A stretch of 64,000 nt of DNA from Aquila chrysaetos chrysaetos (taxonomy: Eukaryota > Chordata > Aves > Accipitriformes > Accipitridae): positions 12,238,501 through 12,302,500 of the forward strand of contig NC_044018.1 in the NCBI RefSeq assembly GCF_900496995.4. The letters run 5' to 3'. A program made the translations under genes and the position numbers. Position 1 is the stretch's first letter, and the number at the start of each line of letters is the position of its first letter. Shown piece by piece: positions 22,153-35,335 of the stretch. The notes under the pieces were generated by a model, which was not told the DNA's origin, did no database searches, and saw only the letters and a list, made by a program, of their open reading frames with translations.

Positions 22153-25100
22153 AGCTACTGCCGTGCAGAGCTTGACGGATGGCCCCTGGCATCCCTAGGC
22201 AGAGGGGATGTGGAGCTGTGGCAGCTACCAGATAAGCAGCTCTCCCAAGGAACTGGCTGAAGCCCTTTTGCAGGAGGCTTTCTTCCCCGCCGCCAAGCAC
22301 ACCTATGTGCAGCCCAAATGTGTAACCATAAAACCTCTTGGCACCTACGTGGTGCCCCTCAGTGTAGAATTTCAAAGCGGTGTGTGTGGGCGGGCGGCCC
22401 CAGGCTCCCCTCTGCTTTGGGGGTGGGGGGGGCTCTGGTGCTCCCAGAGCCAGGGCTTGCCTTCTTCCACGTGTGATCCTTTAACCACTGGGGCATATTC
22501 TCTCCAAGGGACTTACTCTCCCCACCAAGAGGGAATTTGGCCTCCTTGCCATCTTCAGGGTTCTTGTCTAGGTATTGCTGCTGCTGGCGGGTGCCACGCT
22601 GCTGCACCCTGTTTGTAGGGTGGGCAGAGAAGCTGTCACTCTCCTGAGTTCAGGTGGACAGCCTGCCCTCGAGAGAGAAGCTGTACAAGTCTCCTGAATC
22701 CTGGGCTAATACTCTACCTACTAGGCTTCCTCCTGTCCATTGGTGTGCCTTCTGCTAAACGAAGCAGCATCACGTATTTCCAGCTGCACCAGAACAGCCT
22801 CTGGTCTCTGAGGCACGGCACAAAGCCCAGAGCCTGTCCTCATACTGTTGATAGCAGCAACTCCTACCCCCAGCAGCACCAGCTGCCTGGCCGATGGCAC
22901 CAGAGGAGTTAACTTGTCTAAAACCCTTTATATGTAACTGCCTGCTCTGCCCTGCTTTATTCTTCCATAATAAAAGGGTGAGGATGGCTGTGGGGCAAAA
23001 GTTCCTCTTTTCTCTGGCTTCTGAAACTTCAAGCGCTCTGTCTCTGTGATCACACCTGGTTTGCCCCCTCAGCAATTTGCCCTGAGCGGAGGCAAGGGCC
23101 CAGCTCTGAGCATGAAGAGCTGCTCAGGAAAGCAGCTGGAGGGGTGCTGCCATCTCCCCCATGACGTGGTGCCCCTCGCTCTGCTTTTCTCCTGCCTTCA
23201 GCCTCTTGCACTGCACTGCTCTCTGCTGCCTTTGGGCAGGGAGAGCGTATGGGTAGTCTGGGCTGTTTCCCTCTGGCTCAATGCAAAGTGTGGGTTGGTT
23301 GGTTTGTTTTTTAATGTCTGGGAGCACTTTTTTAAAAGGCAAAATATCTACTTGTAGTGCGCAGCAACTGATTCTGGGAGCAGCAGGATGGTGTAGTCAT
23401 CTCATCAGTAAACTGAGAGTGAAGGACTAGTAGTTTAACCAAATTGCCAGGTTTAGAATCTCAGGAAAACCTTGAGATACAGAACAATCTGTTTTAATTA
23501 ATTAATTTCTGTAGAAGATCTTATAATGTTCTTCATCCACTTTCTCTTTAGTATTTGAGCACTTACTTGCTGCCCTTTCAGCTTTATGACTAGCCACTCA
23601 TGAAGTATAATTTCATGTACCAATTTCTTGTACGAGAAAACTGTGAATGCAGTAGAAAACTATGTTTTGGTGGTGGTGGTTTCTTTAGTACCCATGTTCT
23701 GCTCTGCATGTTAGTAAAGAATTTCAATGACATGCTAACCTGGAAAAGGGAGAGCTCTTGGGGCTGGAAGAATTCATCTCATTGTCTGGGACTAAACCCA
23801 GTTCCCTTTCCTATAACCCTTTAGCATGGAAAACAACTCTATCCCTTAGGCAGAACACATTTTAATTCCTCAACCGTGAACTTCTAATGATTGTTGGGCT
23901 GCTACTTTAGCTTTATTTCCATGAAGATTTTTAACATATTGTGTTGAGAGGAGATGCTTGTATGTGAAAGATATCCTCTACTTCTGTGACTCATGCAACT
24001 TTTTCAGACTGAGGTTCCACTTTTTTGCCTCTGTTCTATGGATTATTGTGGTGTTGCTGTTGGAATTCAATATAGCTTTAAGGACCTTACGTGCAATCCT
24101 GGAGGCTAGATCTCATACCCTTAAGTGGGAAACTTAACTTGGTCTCTTTCACATCAATTAAATATCCTGAATTCCTGGGAGTAAAGGAAAGAGAAAAGAG
24201 GAGGAACCTTAACTGTATTCAATTTTATTGGAAAATAAATAAAATCTATCATTTAGTATCACCAGGACTTGTACCATCATGAATATAGTAATTCAGACTA
24301 TTTCCTCTGGATCAGTGAAATGTCTATGCCGGGGGAAAAATTACAAAGGGAGGGGTTTAAAGAGATGCTCTATGTCAGGTAGAGCAAGAATTCATTTCTT
24401 TCCATGAGGGGAGAAAAATCTGGCAGCTTCTAGGAGATCCCAGTTACAGGCAGGTACTGAACGTACCTGTGCCTCCTACTTGTACACTTCAGTCACTTCC
24501 CCTCACACACACACACACGTGCAGGTGGAAGGAGAGAGCCCCTTAAAGGAGATCAAACAAACTAAACCATGCAAGAGTACAATGTATTCTAGTAAACTAA
24601 GTCCATCTTGGACATGGGCTTTGGTCCAGCTGCAGCACAGGGAGTGATTTAGGGGAGACTGTTCCCTAAGGTCAGCTTAGATGTAGCCATGTCGTGCTGG
24701 AGCTCAAAGTATTTAAAAGTATAGCAGCAGCTACAGCAATTCTGGGGCTAGGGAGTAGGCACAGGCAAGGTCTAGTTCACTGGCACAGAAGCAGTAACGT
24801 GTCCTTCTGAAACCTGAAGCCTTGCCTTTGTGCTTACTTAGAGCTGTTGCTCCACCTTGGATTTCCAGGGAGACAGAGGAGCTCTAGAGACACCTAACAA
24901 GCTATAGCCCAGCATGTTCAGGGCCTTCACCTGCCACCTTCTCTGGGATGGTGGGAGATGTTAAGCCTGAGCCACTTCACAAATCTGCAGGCTACCTCCC
25001 ATTGGGACACTGTTTCTGCATAGAGTATTACTTAGCTTTGTCTATGAGCAGCAGCCTTCTGAAGCTACTAGCTATCAGAGTCTTCACTTGTCGATGGGTA

Positions 25101-27444
25101 AACTGAGGCAGCAATGCTGGATGACCAGCCAAGGTCGTAGATAAACTAGCAATAAAAGTGGATCCTTCTAACTCCTTGTTCCTCTGCTTTAACCATGACC
25201 CTACAGGCTTCCCTAGCTAAACAGCTAAAAAGCATAGTCATTACCTGTAGTTTCAGGCATGGAAGATTTAAGGAACAAGGTTAAAAGTCTTCCCAAGCAT
25301 TGACAATATACCCAACCGCTATACTTGTGAATGATGATGGTCTTTAACATCACAGAATGACAGGGCTATCTTCCTGTGCATCTGCTGGTGGTTTGCCAGC
25401 ACAGGCGAGCAGGTACCCCTTTACAGCTGTCAGTGACAACGAGAGCCTTTGAGAAAGGACATGGGATCACGCTCTCAGTTACGGTTCTGTGCAAGATCCC
25501 ACGGGCAACGTGCAATTTCACTCTTGCAAAACATAATCCAGCCTGACCTTGTCTATGTGGCTCTTTATCTGCTCAAATCTGGATCAGCTGCACAAGCTTA
25601 TACTGAGGAATACTATGCTGACATTAGTGCTGCCACCTCATATGCGCATAAAATTGTCTCTAGTTTGACAATTTTATAGGGCTTTAAAAAATGATTCTAC
25701 TTATATTCTTGCTGAAACCCTAAAGCTTGTGAGAAATCTAACATTGGTTAAACCAAAACAGAAGCATATGGTATATGCTTAAATGTGGTTACATCTTGAG
25801 TGACAGTGCTACCTGCATAAGTTTGAATGTAGCTGCTTTTTTGAGACGCTGAGGGATTTCACACTGATTGCTCCAATATGCACATACCACGTGAGAAGAG
25901 CACTGAGGCAGTTTAGGCTGAGCCTCAGAGAAAAAAATGTACAAAGACATTTCTTTCCAAACAAGCAGAAAGAGGGAAAGAAAAAAGAGAAGGATGCAAT
26001 AAAGTTTTAGCTTTGCAGTGCTCTGCTACAGGATGTATCCGCAAACCTAAGCCATCTGCCCCACACAGACATGCTGATCTATCCATCCTGGTGAGACAAG
26101 CCTGTTACCTCCTGGCTGCTGCTCTCTCTGTGTCTTACATATCCCCGTGGAGAAAAGGTTAATCTGACTTAATTAGCTCCACACAGCTCGGCCCTCAGTT
26201 TTGCTCCTCTCTGTGCATTGCTGGCCTCAGCACAGTCAAGTCTTACGAATCAGTCTGCAATGAGGTTTACAAAGCAACCCATATTTTTTGGTGGTGTGGT
26301 GAGACCTGTGTGATAGCTGTCAGATGAAAATCAAAGTAATTAAGGATTAAGACTATGTCCTCTGTCGTTTGGTTTTTGAAGGGTTTCATGTGCGTGTTTT
26401 ACAGGACTGTTACTAGCTGTAGGAAACAGCTGATCTGACAGCTTTTAATAAGGAGACATTATGGTTACTAGAACCCTCCTAGGTTTCAGTACACCTTGAG
26501 GATAAAACTGCACATCCTTCTGATACCTGAATCAGTTTATTTCATGTCAGAGGGAAGGAAGATAACTTGGCCTAATCTTATTTGTTCTAGCAATTTGATG
26601 TAAAAATGTCTTCCAGAATTTATCAGGCATGAAAGCAAAGGGGTTTTATACATTAAATACAGAAATATTGCACATTTCTGTATATATTAATAAAGAAGAT
26701 AGGATTTAACAGCAGTTTATCTATAAAAAATGTCGGTTTGCTTGTATTTCATTTCCAATATTTAGCAGCCATTGCTAGATTTTACTTATCTATCAATCAG
26801 ATACATAATACAAGATACAGACTATGACACTGATATTTATTTGTTTACGAGCAAAGATGTTCTCACTATTACTTAGTTTCTTGATTTTTAGGTACAGTGG
26901 AAACGTGGATAAATAGACAATACTTGAACTAACTCTACACGTTCTTCCTCATCCTAGTATTAAAGTGCCTACAAATCAATACACTTAGTATTCTTAGAGC
27001 GTTGTTGTCATTTACTTTTTTAAAATTCAGTTTAAAACCTATGGATTTACTATTGTCCTTATCGAACAGAAGATCAGTCAGAACAGCGACACGTAAATCC
27101 TAGGAAGATCAGTTGGGTTTTTTTTTTTACTTTTGTATCAGACTAGGTTTAATATTTCTCAGAAGCTTATTATTAAAAAAAAAAAAAAAAAAAAAGACAT
27201 AAAAAAAGCAAAAAGCAAGACTTCTGTCTCAGCAACTCGCAGCTCAGGTTTTTAGGCAATCCTACATCACCTTCCAGCATCGCGTCCTATGTACCACGGT
27301 GGCCCTCGCTCTCCCTCCCTCGCTCCGTCCTCCTCTCGCGCCCCGCGCCACCGGGCTCCGGCAAGGAAGAAATTTTGCTGGTTTTTTTTGCTTGTTTGTT
27401 TGTAAAGACCCTGAGCGTGCCGGGGCGGGTGGCCCGGGTGGGGT
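22153..27444. other. Non-coding interval between ZPAX and MSGN1
   Basis: No gene recognised. The first 500 bases after the G/T tract are GC-richer, with open frames that do not look protein-like. A (CA)7 microsatellite is at 24504-24518 and an A21 run at 27175-27195. MIR-like relics are given separately. ATTAAA on the minus strand at 27153-27148, about 295 bases past the MSGN1 stop, is a candidate polyadenylation signal for MSGN1. Confidence 0.55.
25085..25205 (+). mobile_element. MIR-like SINE relic
   Basis: Shows the ordered landmarks of a MIR/CORE-type SINE: 'gatgggtaaactgaggca', then 'gatgaccagccaaggtcgta', then a region ending 'cctctgctttaacc' that resembles the 'gtgctctaaccac' terminus. 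Heavily diverged, as expected for an ancient amniote SINE. Confidence 0.5.
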
Positions 27445-27957
27445 CTACGCCCTCTTGACGCCGTCGAGGAGCTCCGTCAGTTCGCTGATGTACTTGATGG
27501 TGTACTTCAGGGTTTGTATTTTGGTGAGGGGCTGTCCCCTCTGGCTGTAGACGGGGGGCAGGTAGTCGCGCAGCGTGTGGAGCGCGTCGGCCAGGGTCCT
27601 CATCCGCAGCTTCTCCCTCTCGCTGGCCTTCCTCCGGCGCTGGGCGGACATGCGCACCTTGGTGCCCTTGGGCAGGCGAGCCTGCCCGGGGCTGGGCAGG
27701 TAGGCGGGGGGGAAGTCCACCAGGCCGTAGCCCACCAGGCCGCCGCCGCCGCCGTAGGGGGTCTCCGCCGGCGCCGGGCACGGGGACGAGGAGTAGGACT
27801 CGAAGGAGGGCGTCGGGGACAAGCTGTGCGGAGACGAGACGGCGTGCAGCTCGAAAGCCCCGGCGGCGCTTTTCCAGTCCCAGGAGGACAAGCAGACGGA
27901 GTGCTCCGGACCCAAAGCGTCTTCCATGCTTATCAACGTCTCGTGCAGTTTGTCCAT
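27445..27957 (-). CDS. MSGN1: Mesogenin 1, presomitic mesoderm bHLH factor
   Basis: Nuclear bHLH transcription factor that drives presomitic mesoderm differentiation; family knowledge places it downstream of Wnt/beta-catenin and Tbx6 and upstream of segmentation genes. Single exon of 170 residues. The N-terminus [16 protein letters not shown] and the [17 protein letters not shown] segment (residues ~46-62) match mesogenin. The basic region ([14 protein letters not shown], ~107-120), helix 1 (~115-133), loop with [11 protein letters not shown], and helix 2 ([15 protein letters not shown], ~147-161) complete the bHLH. A glycine run at 69-73 comes from GCC-rich DNA. The frame is open 69 codons upstream, but family members start at this MDKL-type methionine, so I start at 27957. 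The gene is CpG-rich and lies on the same strand as GEN1, convergent with ZPAX. Confidence 0.96.
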   Translation of the reverse strand: MDKLHETLISMEDALGPEHSVCLSSWDWKSAAGAFELHAVSSPHSLSPTPSFESYSSSPCPAPAETPYGGGGGLVGYGLVDFPPAYLPSPGQARLPKGTKVRMSAQRRRKASEREKLRMRTLADALHTLRDYLPPVYSQRGQPLTKIQTLKYTIKYISELTELLDGVKRA

Positions 27958-27999
27958 GCCGGAGGAGCGCTCGGGAGAAGCGATGCCCTCCGCCCGCCG

Positions 28000-28720
28000 G
28001 CAAAGGCTGGAGCCGCCGGCGGCCGAGACCTTTTTATGATGGAGGGAGGAAAGTGACGGAGTGGGAACGCGGGTTTGGCGAGAGGAGTTCAAAGGAGCGC
28101 CACAAGTGCTAAGATGGAAAATGAACTCCTGATGTGCTAGTTTCTTCTCAATGATAATTATCAACCTTCAGCTAAAAAGCCTTTACGCTAACAGGCGACA
28201 GCGAGAAAGGAGGAAAAAAAGATTATCTTCTCGCAACTAAACCGATTAAGGCTGCGCATCTACGTGTAACCTTGCTCTGGGGGGATAAGTAGTGAGAGAG
28301 GAAAAAAGAAAATTTACAATTTTACAAAACAATTTACAGATGTAGCATTTAAAGATAAGGACCGCTAAAACAAACGCTGAATTTAAGCCACCGAGCCCTC
28401 ATTTCTGTGTAACTGTTTGAAGGCGATGGCACTACAGCAGTGATCCGTGCTGACTGCTGCTGAAGTAGTCTCTCGTTATCTGCGTCTTAATCGTAAAAGT
28501 CAAAGATAGTTTGTTTGGATTTGCACGTGTTATGGCTCTGTGGATTTCTCTTCTCATTAGATTGTAACTAACTTCTCTCTGGATCGCTTTGGTTTTCCAC
28601 AGGAAAAAGGAGGAAAGAACAGCAATGCATTCCCTGCAGTCTGTAGATTTATCTGTTATTTTAAATCATGACTGGAAAATCACAAAGGAAATCTGAAATT
28701 ATAAACAAAGTCAAAGTCCC
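28000..28720 (-). promoter_or_regulatory. Putative MSGN1 promoter with TCF/LEF-like motifs
   Basis: On the minus strand a TATA-like ATAAAAA sits at 28037-28031, 74 bases before the ATG. TCF/LEF-type cores (plus-strand reading) occur at 28088-28094 (TTCAAAG), 28500-28505 (TCAAAG), 28704-28710 (AACAAAG) and 28711-28716 (TCAAAG), the last two abutting. Mesogenin genes are known Wnt targets, so these are sensible candidates, but 6-7 base motifs also arise by chance. Confidence 0.4.
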
Positions 28721-29009
28721 ATTTAAAAAAAAGAAATAGGAAAATGTAATTAAAAAAAAAAAAAAAAAAGTCCAGGAAATAAAATAAAGTGTATAAACTT
28801 TGGGCCCAGACAAATGTTTTACATAGAAATTTAATTCGAAGTAATATACAGATTAGACGTGTGTAAGAGAAGACTAGAAGCTACTTCTGTAAAATTTTCT
28901 ACCTCTAGGAATCCATTCTTCTGCCAAAAAAATCCTTTTCCAGCCCTGACTCAGTGCAGCAGTGAAGTTATATCTTAAGCAGTTCAAGTGAAAATGTATA
29001 TCCTATAAA

Positions 29010-29165
29010 TTAATAGCATTAATAATGAGCACTTTTCATCTCTAGGCTTCAGAACAGCTTACAGTGGTGATTAATGATCTCTATTACTCTGGGGAAATGG
29101 ATAAGCAGAGGCAAGGAGTAACTTGCCCAAAATCACACAGCAAATCATTAGGAGAGCCAGGAAAG
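29010..29165 (+). mobile_element. MIR-like SINE relic
   Basis: Contains 'taatgagcacttttcatctc', 'ggggaaatggataagcagag' and 'taacttgcccaaaatcacac', then 'agagccaggaa', in the order of a MIR-type SINE. Old and diverged. Confidence 0.6.
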
Positions 29166-31266
29166 CTGTCCAAAACTACTGAGCTCTGCAGCTCTACTGA
29201 GCAGCTCGGCTGCCAGCCATGACTTTGTATCGGCCCATAATGGAAGCAAAATATAATATATAATGAAAAGAAGGGGAGAAAGAGTGCCAGCCTGGAGGAA
29301 AAAGAAAAGCAGGATTTCTTTTAGAGATTCTTTCTGTGTAACGATCTCTGTGTGCATCGTAATCTACTCTGAAAAAAGGGGGCAAATGCCTCTGAATGGC
29401 ACATAGCCGGAGCAAGCTGAGGCTTTCTGGAATACACCAGTTCTTTCCAGTTGTGAAATCCTCACTACAACCACTCAGGAAAAAAAAAAATCCAATAGTC
29501 ACCGTAGTCATTAGGAAGGCTTTTGTGAATTTTTATGAGTTTGGGATCAAAACGTTGGGAAGTAGCTTGTGGGAGACTTACTGAGTTTATGCTGAGATGA
29601 GTAAGAAAGAACCAAAAAGTGAAGGATTTTTGCATTTCAACCTGGGTTGAGACAGTTTGACCATGATGACCGTGTATCCCATGCAGAAACTCAGGGAGCA
29701 GCTCCCCACAGTCAGGATTGCTTTGCGTTTTATGGTTACCCCACTGTATTCTGAGCTCTGCTTTACTCATTCTTTAAGGAAAATGAGCTGAAACAATCCT
29801 AAGAATCGCAAATGCCTGCTACAGATTAAAATTAAGACAAGATGAATGACAGGTATTTTCTGTCACTTCAGTGAACTGAATGAGTTTCATTGAGCATCAA
29901 GACAACAGTCACAAAGCCACAAGTCAGACACAAGGTCTAATTTAGCATAAATAGGGGACTCGATTTTGTCCCAGTTAAAATCTCTCTCCCACTCTTTTTC
30001 TCTTTTCCTCCCCATATTTGTGTTTATAGTGCCTTTTCCATCTGACATGTCCCCTGCTCTTATTTTATGTCTTTCCCTTTTTTGGTAAACACAACAATTA
30101 AAAGCCTACAAATAGACAAAAATCAGGATGGGGAGGTGGAAGAGGAGGAACTTCTGCCAAGGTGTGCCAAGAAAAAGGAGCTTGCACGTATACGTATGTG
30201 TGTAGATATATAGGGAGAAATACATTAAAAATACACATATTGAGCATATATATATATATACATAAACTGTTCTGCTCAGCAGTTTTTATTTTGGAATCAA
30301 GTGTTAATTAAATGCAGTCAAATTTAGAAGCAAAAGTTTCAACAAGTCACTTGTTTGCTGACTATAAACAATGCATGTTGCCAGTTAATTTATACCCCTA
30401 GCCTATGGGTTTATCATAGAAAGTGTTGCTCAGACACCAAACGGGAAAAGATTTTGTGCATATCCAAGATGTCATTGCTGTAAATGACAGGTGAACACAG
30501 TCAGATTTCACCTCTGTATTCTTATATATAGGGATTCAGATGAGATTAGCCAGGGAAAAGTAATGCAAATTATAGCAATAGCTATATCTTTTCTTATATC
30601 TTATGGGTAAATGTTTAGAGTGACCAAGGCAGGATATTAGAGTATGTGGACAACTGCTCTGGTTGCATGAAAAATCACTAGATCTTATAAGCTTATGCTT
30701 TTGTAAACTGTTACACAGACAAGAAAAAAAATTACAGGCTTTTCTGTATTAATAGGTAATACGGGGCTAAGGCACATACTTGAAAACTGCCTTGCAGTTG
30801 TGCATCCTGTTTTATTACCATCATGCTCCCTGGTGCTATTATAGTTTGTACCCACCCAGTTATGTCCCAAACATTGCCTAACTGCTGTTCAGGGGATGCC
30901 ACCAAGGGCATAGGGGTGAGCAAAGGGTTTACCCATATGAAAGGAAGCTTTGCCATTAACACGCGTCTTCAGAGCCGAAGAAGGGGCTGTGGCCCTGCTT
31001 GCTCTACTGGTATAGATGCAGTCGAAGGTTCAATTTCGAAAAATAGCCACCCATTTCTACCCACAGCCCCCAGGTTCCCAAACGTACTCACATGAAGTGT
31101 GCCTCAGTTTTGGCCAAATCGGGAAGCCATGCAATGTCTCTCTCCATGATCCCTGTATGATCCGTAGCCTATGTAAGTCAATAGAGACTCATGGTATGGA
31201 GCTGTTCTTGGATTAGCTCATTTTGGGTAGCACTGCGTTTCCACCCACAAGTATGAGAATCCTCAG

Positions 31267-31330
31267 TGTCCTGGTTTCAGCTGGGATAGAGTTAATTGTC
31301 TTCCTAGTAGCTGGTACAGTGCTATGTTTT
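31267..31330 (+). mobile_element. 5' end fragment of an avian LTR
   Basis: Starts TGTCCTGGTTTCAGC and continues 'gatagagttaatt...cttcctagtagctggtacagtg', the recognisable left end of a common avian ERVL-type LTR. Similarity stops near 31330, so only about 64 bp remain. Confidence 0.65.
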
Positions 31331-33418
31331 TGTGTGAAATTATCTCGCAAAGTAGAGACAACAATAACAGGCAAAAATTACTGGAAATAGTAGAACGGTT
31401 CACAGTGTTGTTTTATAGCAGGGCCTTAAAAAGTACCATACAGAGGAAGGCATAGCTACAGGCTGGATACCAGGTTTATTTTTCTATACCCTATGACTGT
31501 TTGATGCTCTCTCACTAAAGAGCTAAGAAAGTCTAGTATTTCAGGTGGCACCTTCCCAGAAAGAAAATCCATGGGGAAAAAAAAAAAAAAAAGTATTTGC
31601 AATCTTTATTTTATTCTACCTCTTGCAAATTTTAGGAATTCCCTTTTTGTCTGTCAGTAATGTCAAAACATTGAAGGGTAGTGAGATACAAGGCTAACAC
31701 CAATGAAATACGAATTAACACTTAAAAAATGATAAGGCATTTTTCTGCTTGACTGATAGTTTTGATTTTCATTTCAGCAATTTATTCTGCAATATAAAGG
31801 CTAACATCTCAATCTTCATCTCTGAATGAATTTCTGAATTCATTACGGAAGGGAGAAGTATGGATGCATGGAAGGAGCAAAAATTTTTCCATTAAAAAAA
31901 CCACACCCATGGAATAGAAAATTTTTAGAGCTTCCTTATGTGTCTGATTCAGGTTTTAAATCTCAAACAAGTTGTCCAGATAATTGCTGTCATCCATGAG
32001 TACGGTAGATAAATGCATTTTTTGTGTACAGTTATTTAAGGACTGATCTACAGGTTTTTTTTTCTATATTAGCATCTATTTCCACCAAGCTGTGAGTTTG
32101 GTAGGAGAAACAGACTTGTAACAATATGTAAAAAATCATATCAGACGGGAAAAATGCAGGCTGAAACTGAGTAAACATGGTTAAATATGTTTCAACAACA
32201 CTAATCCCATAACAGTCAGCCTTCTTTACAATTAGGACAGAAGTCTAATCTTATATTATTGACAAGAAGCAGATTGTACTAGTATCCTTGTAGAGCACTT
32301 AGACGATAAAGCCTCATCTTGCATCTTGTACCATAAAAAAAATATCTATTTCCCAAAAGCTTTTAAAGTCACTTCATCTCTTATTAAACAAGAGGTTTCC
32401 CAAGTATTAGCTGCTATGCCGCCCACTCACTGCGGAGGCGGCTGTTACCGTCCTGCTTTACAGAGGCGCAGACGAGGAGTCAGTCGCCCGTATATAAAAC
32501 GTGGGGCGAGCAGCTGCACGTCTCACTAACTCCAGCAGATGCAGCAGGTGTTCAACACTTCTGAAAAATAGTCTTGAACACCTCGGTTTATGCTCAAGCT
32601 GGCAATAAAGGAAGGAAAGGATCCACCACATTTGTTATCCAGAGTCACATTAGCCACCACACAATGCTCTTCTCCTTTTTAAGGCTTTCCCTCAATTTGG
32701 ATAGATGTATTTTTTAAAAATAAGTAGACTTTGCAGCTTTTTTTCTGCTTGTGGAAGATGATTTAATCTGGGTCCAACCTCAACTGAAATAAATAAGACT
32801 TCTAGGCAAGCAAGCTGGTCAACAAATATGTACTTTTTTTTTTTTTTTTTTTTTTTTTTGAGGTCAATATGCCAAAGAATACAGATGAATAGCCAGCTAC
32901 AATTCCCAGAGGGAAAGAAGGCAGTAAGAGAACCAGGACTGATCCTGAGTCCAGCCCTATGAAACGGAGCCTACAACCCTTAGTATAATCAATGAAAACC
33001 ACGTGTAAATTGGATGTCTAATTGTTATTACCACCTTTGGCCAAACAAACCTGTGGCTAGCACAAAAGAAAACATTGTTATTAATTTGTAGTAAGACCAG
33101 GAATAGACAAGTTCTAGTGCTGTTAAAAAGTCCTGCCATAAACATTTAAAACCTTTCATGTTCTCAAGGGCACAACTCCAAAATGCCAAACTAAGAGCCT
33201 GCTCATGGGGAAGAAACAGTCAAGTAAGTACCATTGATTTCACTGGGGCTTTGCACAGTGACAAGCATCTCTCTGGCTTTGCCCTGGCAGGATCAGGACC
33301 TATCTATTTGCTTTACATCCTCAAATGTAAGTATTTGATCCTCCAAATAGTAGCGGTCCCCATCGACTGACAAGTGACATCAGCTCCGCAATTCATTTAA
33401 AACATCTGATCTCCAAGC

Positions 33419-33603
33419 AACTGGCTTCCCAGATGAAAAGGCCTACGTGTGGAATTTACACCTACCCACCTTTTAAGTAGGGAGTTTATTACCTAGTGGT
33501 TTTCAGCTGATATTTAGGAATGTCTTTTTAATACCCCTGTTAACAGAAGTTGAAAGGAGGTTCAACTATGTGGTTGGTCTTTAATGTCTACTGGTTACTT
33601 CAG
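33419..33603 (+). repeat. Unclassified interspersed repeat, copy B
   Basis: Second copy of the element at 20841-21060, same orientation, sharing 'ccttttaagt', 'ccctgttaaca', 'aagttgaaag' and 'ttaatgtct' in the same order. No target duplication or terminal repeat is evident. It lacks the low-complexity insertion of copy A. Confidence 0.6.
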
Positions 33604-34904
33604 CCAGAAGGACAGGGCAAAGCTGGGGGAGGAAGGGGAGCCTAACAAGGTTTATTTTGCTCAGAAAATGAGAAGTAACAGATATTATCAAAATAATAGA
33701 AGCTCTTTCAGTAGAACTCCATTATTGGTTAGTGAGGCTTAATTGTATCAACTTTCACATTTGGTTTAAAAAAAATTTGTCTGCTGTAATGAAGTGGATA
33801 TATTCCAGTTTTTCATGGGAGAGGTGGAAGGTTATCTGTTAAAAATATTTCAAAATCGTCATCAATGCCTCCTTTTCTACCCAAAAGCATACATTCAAAT
33901 TTAATAAATGATAAAGTACAATATAGTTTATCTCCAAGTGTTTCTTTTAGTCTCCCCATGAACAGCTCGATGATTGTCTTTGCCATGTCTGATAGTGGTT
34001 TCACAGGACTTTTTAAAAGACTGGGATAGCACCTAAGGGTTTGTACTTTTGTTTTCCTGCTATTACAGTGGGCTTTCGTGCCCCGTGCTCTAAATAGTTC
34101 ATTTTGCAGCATGATGAATTTTCCAAAACTAGGTACATCTTACAAGAAATTCCAATAGCCAGGAAAATAGCATTAAAATCTCAGTTGTGACTATTTCTAG
34201 TCGAGCTGCACGGCTGAAGCTGGGTGTTTGTGAAGGGAGCTATTTTTCAATTGCTGTGATTACATTTCAGCTCAGGCTGTTCCTTTTCATCCACTGAACC
34301 TCCTCATCAGTATTTGCTCATTTCTTCCTCCCCCGTGTCCTAGCACTGATGTGCAGAATTGCTGCGTGCTGCTTATAGAAACCATGTTTCATCTCAGTGC
34401 TAAATGAAGTTATGCTCTGGGCACAGCCTGCAGTTCAGTTTAATAATTATAAAATGGATCGATAGTCTGGGTAAGAGACAACATACAAGTGTTAGATTAC
34501 AAATTTTACTTAGCTCTTACATATTTCACGTTCTGAAATAAAGCGCTGTGTGCCTGTTCAAGCCTCCTTTCACAAGCACGTGGTTAACCCGTGGGTGAGG
34601 ACCATTGATTTTAAACTGCAATCGTGAATTTCTTGGCAAGTTGCTAAATGTTAATTTTAATCGCATCCAGTCCCACAAAAAAACCAAGTCAGTCCTTCAG
34701 TCTACTGACGAACATGAATGGCATGTTGTTTGGGAGGTTTTTTTTCAATTGCTCTGAATGCTTCCATGAATTTTGCAAAACAAATTAAACTCAGTGTTAT
34801 AACAGTCCCATGAATACATTTGAGTAAAACCGTTCCCTTTTTTTTTATAGGTAACGTTGCAGGTACAGAGGTTTTCCGATTATAGCGAAATGGGGGAAGC
34901 GGTT

Positions 34905-35335
34905 AATGCATGGGAGAGCAGAGCCGCCATTCAGAGGGACGTGGACAGGCTGGAGAAAACGAGCCGGGAGCAGCCTCGGGGGGTGCAGGGAAAGCAAACG
35001 CAAACCCCTGCGCCGGCTGGGATAACCCCACGCAGCCGCACGGGCTGCGGGTGACTGCCGGGAGGCAGCTTCCCAGAAGACCTGGGGAACCCGGTGGGTT
35101 GACAGAGTGGAGCCAGTCCAGAGGAGGGTCACCAAACTGGCCAGGGGGCTGGCGAACAGGGTGCATGGGGAGAGGTCCAGGCAGCTGGGTCTGTCCAGCC
35201 TGGAGACGAGAAGGCTCGGGGGAGACCTTACGGCTGCCTGCAGCTACCTGATGGGAGAGTGAAAAGAAGAGCAACCAAACTCTGCAGAAGTTCACGGTGG
35301 AAGAAAGAGAGACAACGAACACATCAAGTTCTGAG
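34905..35335 (+). mobile_element. CR1 LINE fragment, sense orientation
   Basis: Matches the end of CR1 ORF2 and the start of its 3' region: 'gggacgtggacaggctgga', 'gtccagaggagggtcacc', 'ctgtccagcctggaga', 'agaaggctcgggggagacc', then 'gagagacaacgaacacatca'. GC-rich and diverged, so the open frames across it are relics rather than genes. It stops before the usual CR1 3' tail. Confidence 0.8.

Noticed and set aside
22003-22260. Open frames rich in G, F and W
   Set aside because: They are the translation of the G/T-only tract.
22650-22745. Possible SINE terminus ending 'actctacctactaggc'
   Set aside because: Suggestive of a tRNA-SINE or MIR end, but the rest of the element cannot be recognised.
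27514-28056. 180-codon plus-strand and 238-codon minus-strand frames over MSGN1
   Set aside because: Both are GC-rich shadows of the real MSGN1 frame, which alone carries a bHLH domain.
27958-28164. 69-codon N-terminal extension of MSGN1
   Set aside because: The extension crosses the TATA-like box and does not look like family members, which start at MDKL-type methionine.
34857-35322. Overlapping open frames of 65-139 codons
   Set aside because: They lie in a degenerate CR1 fragment.
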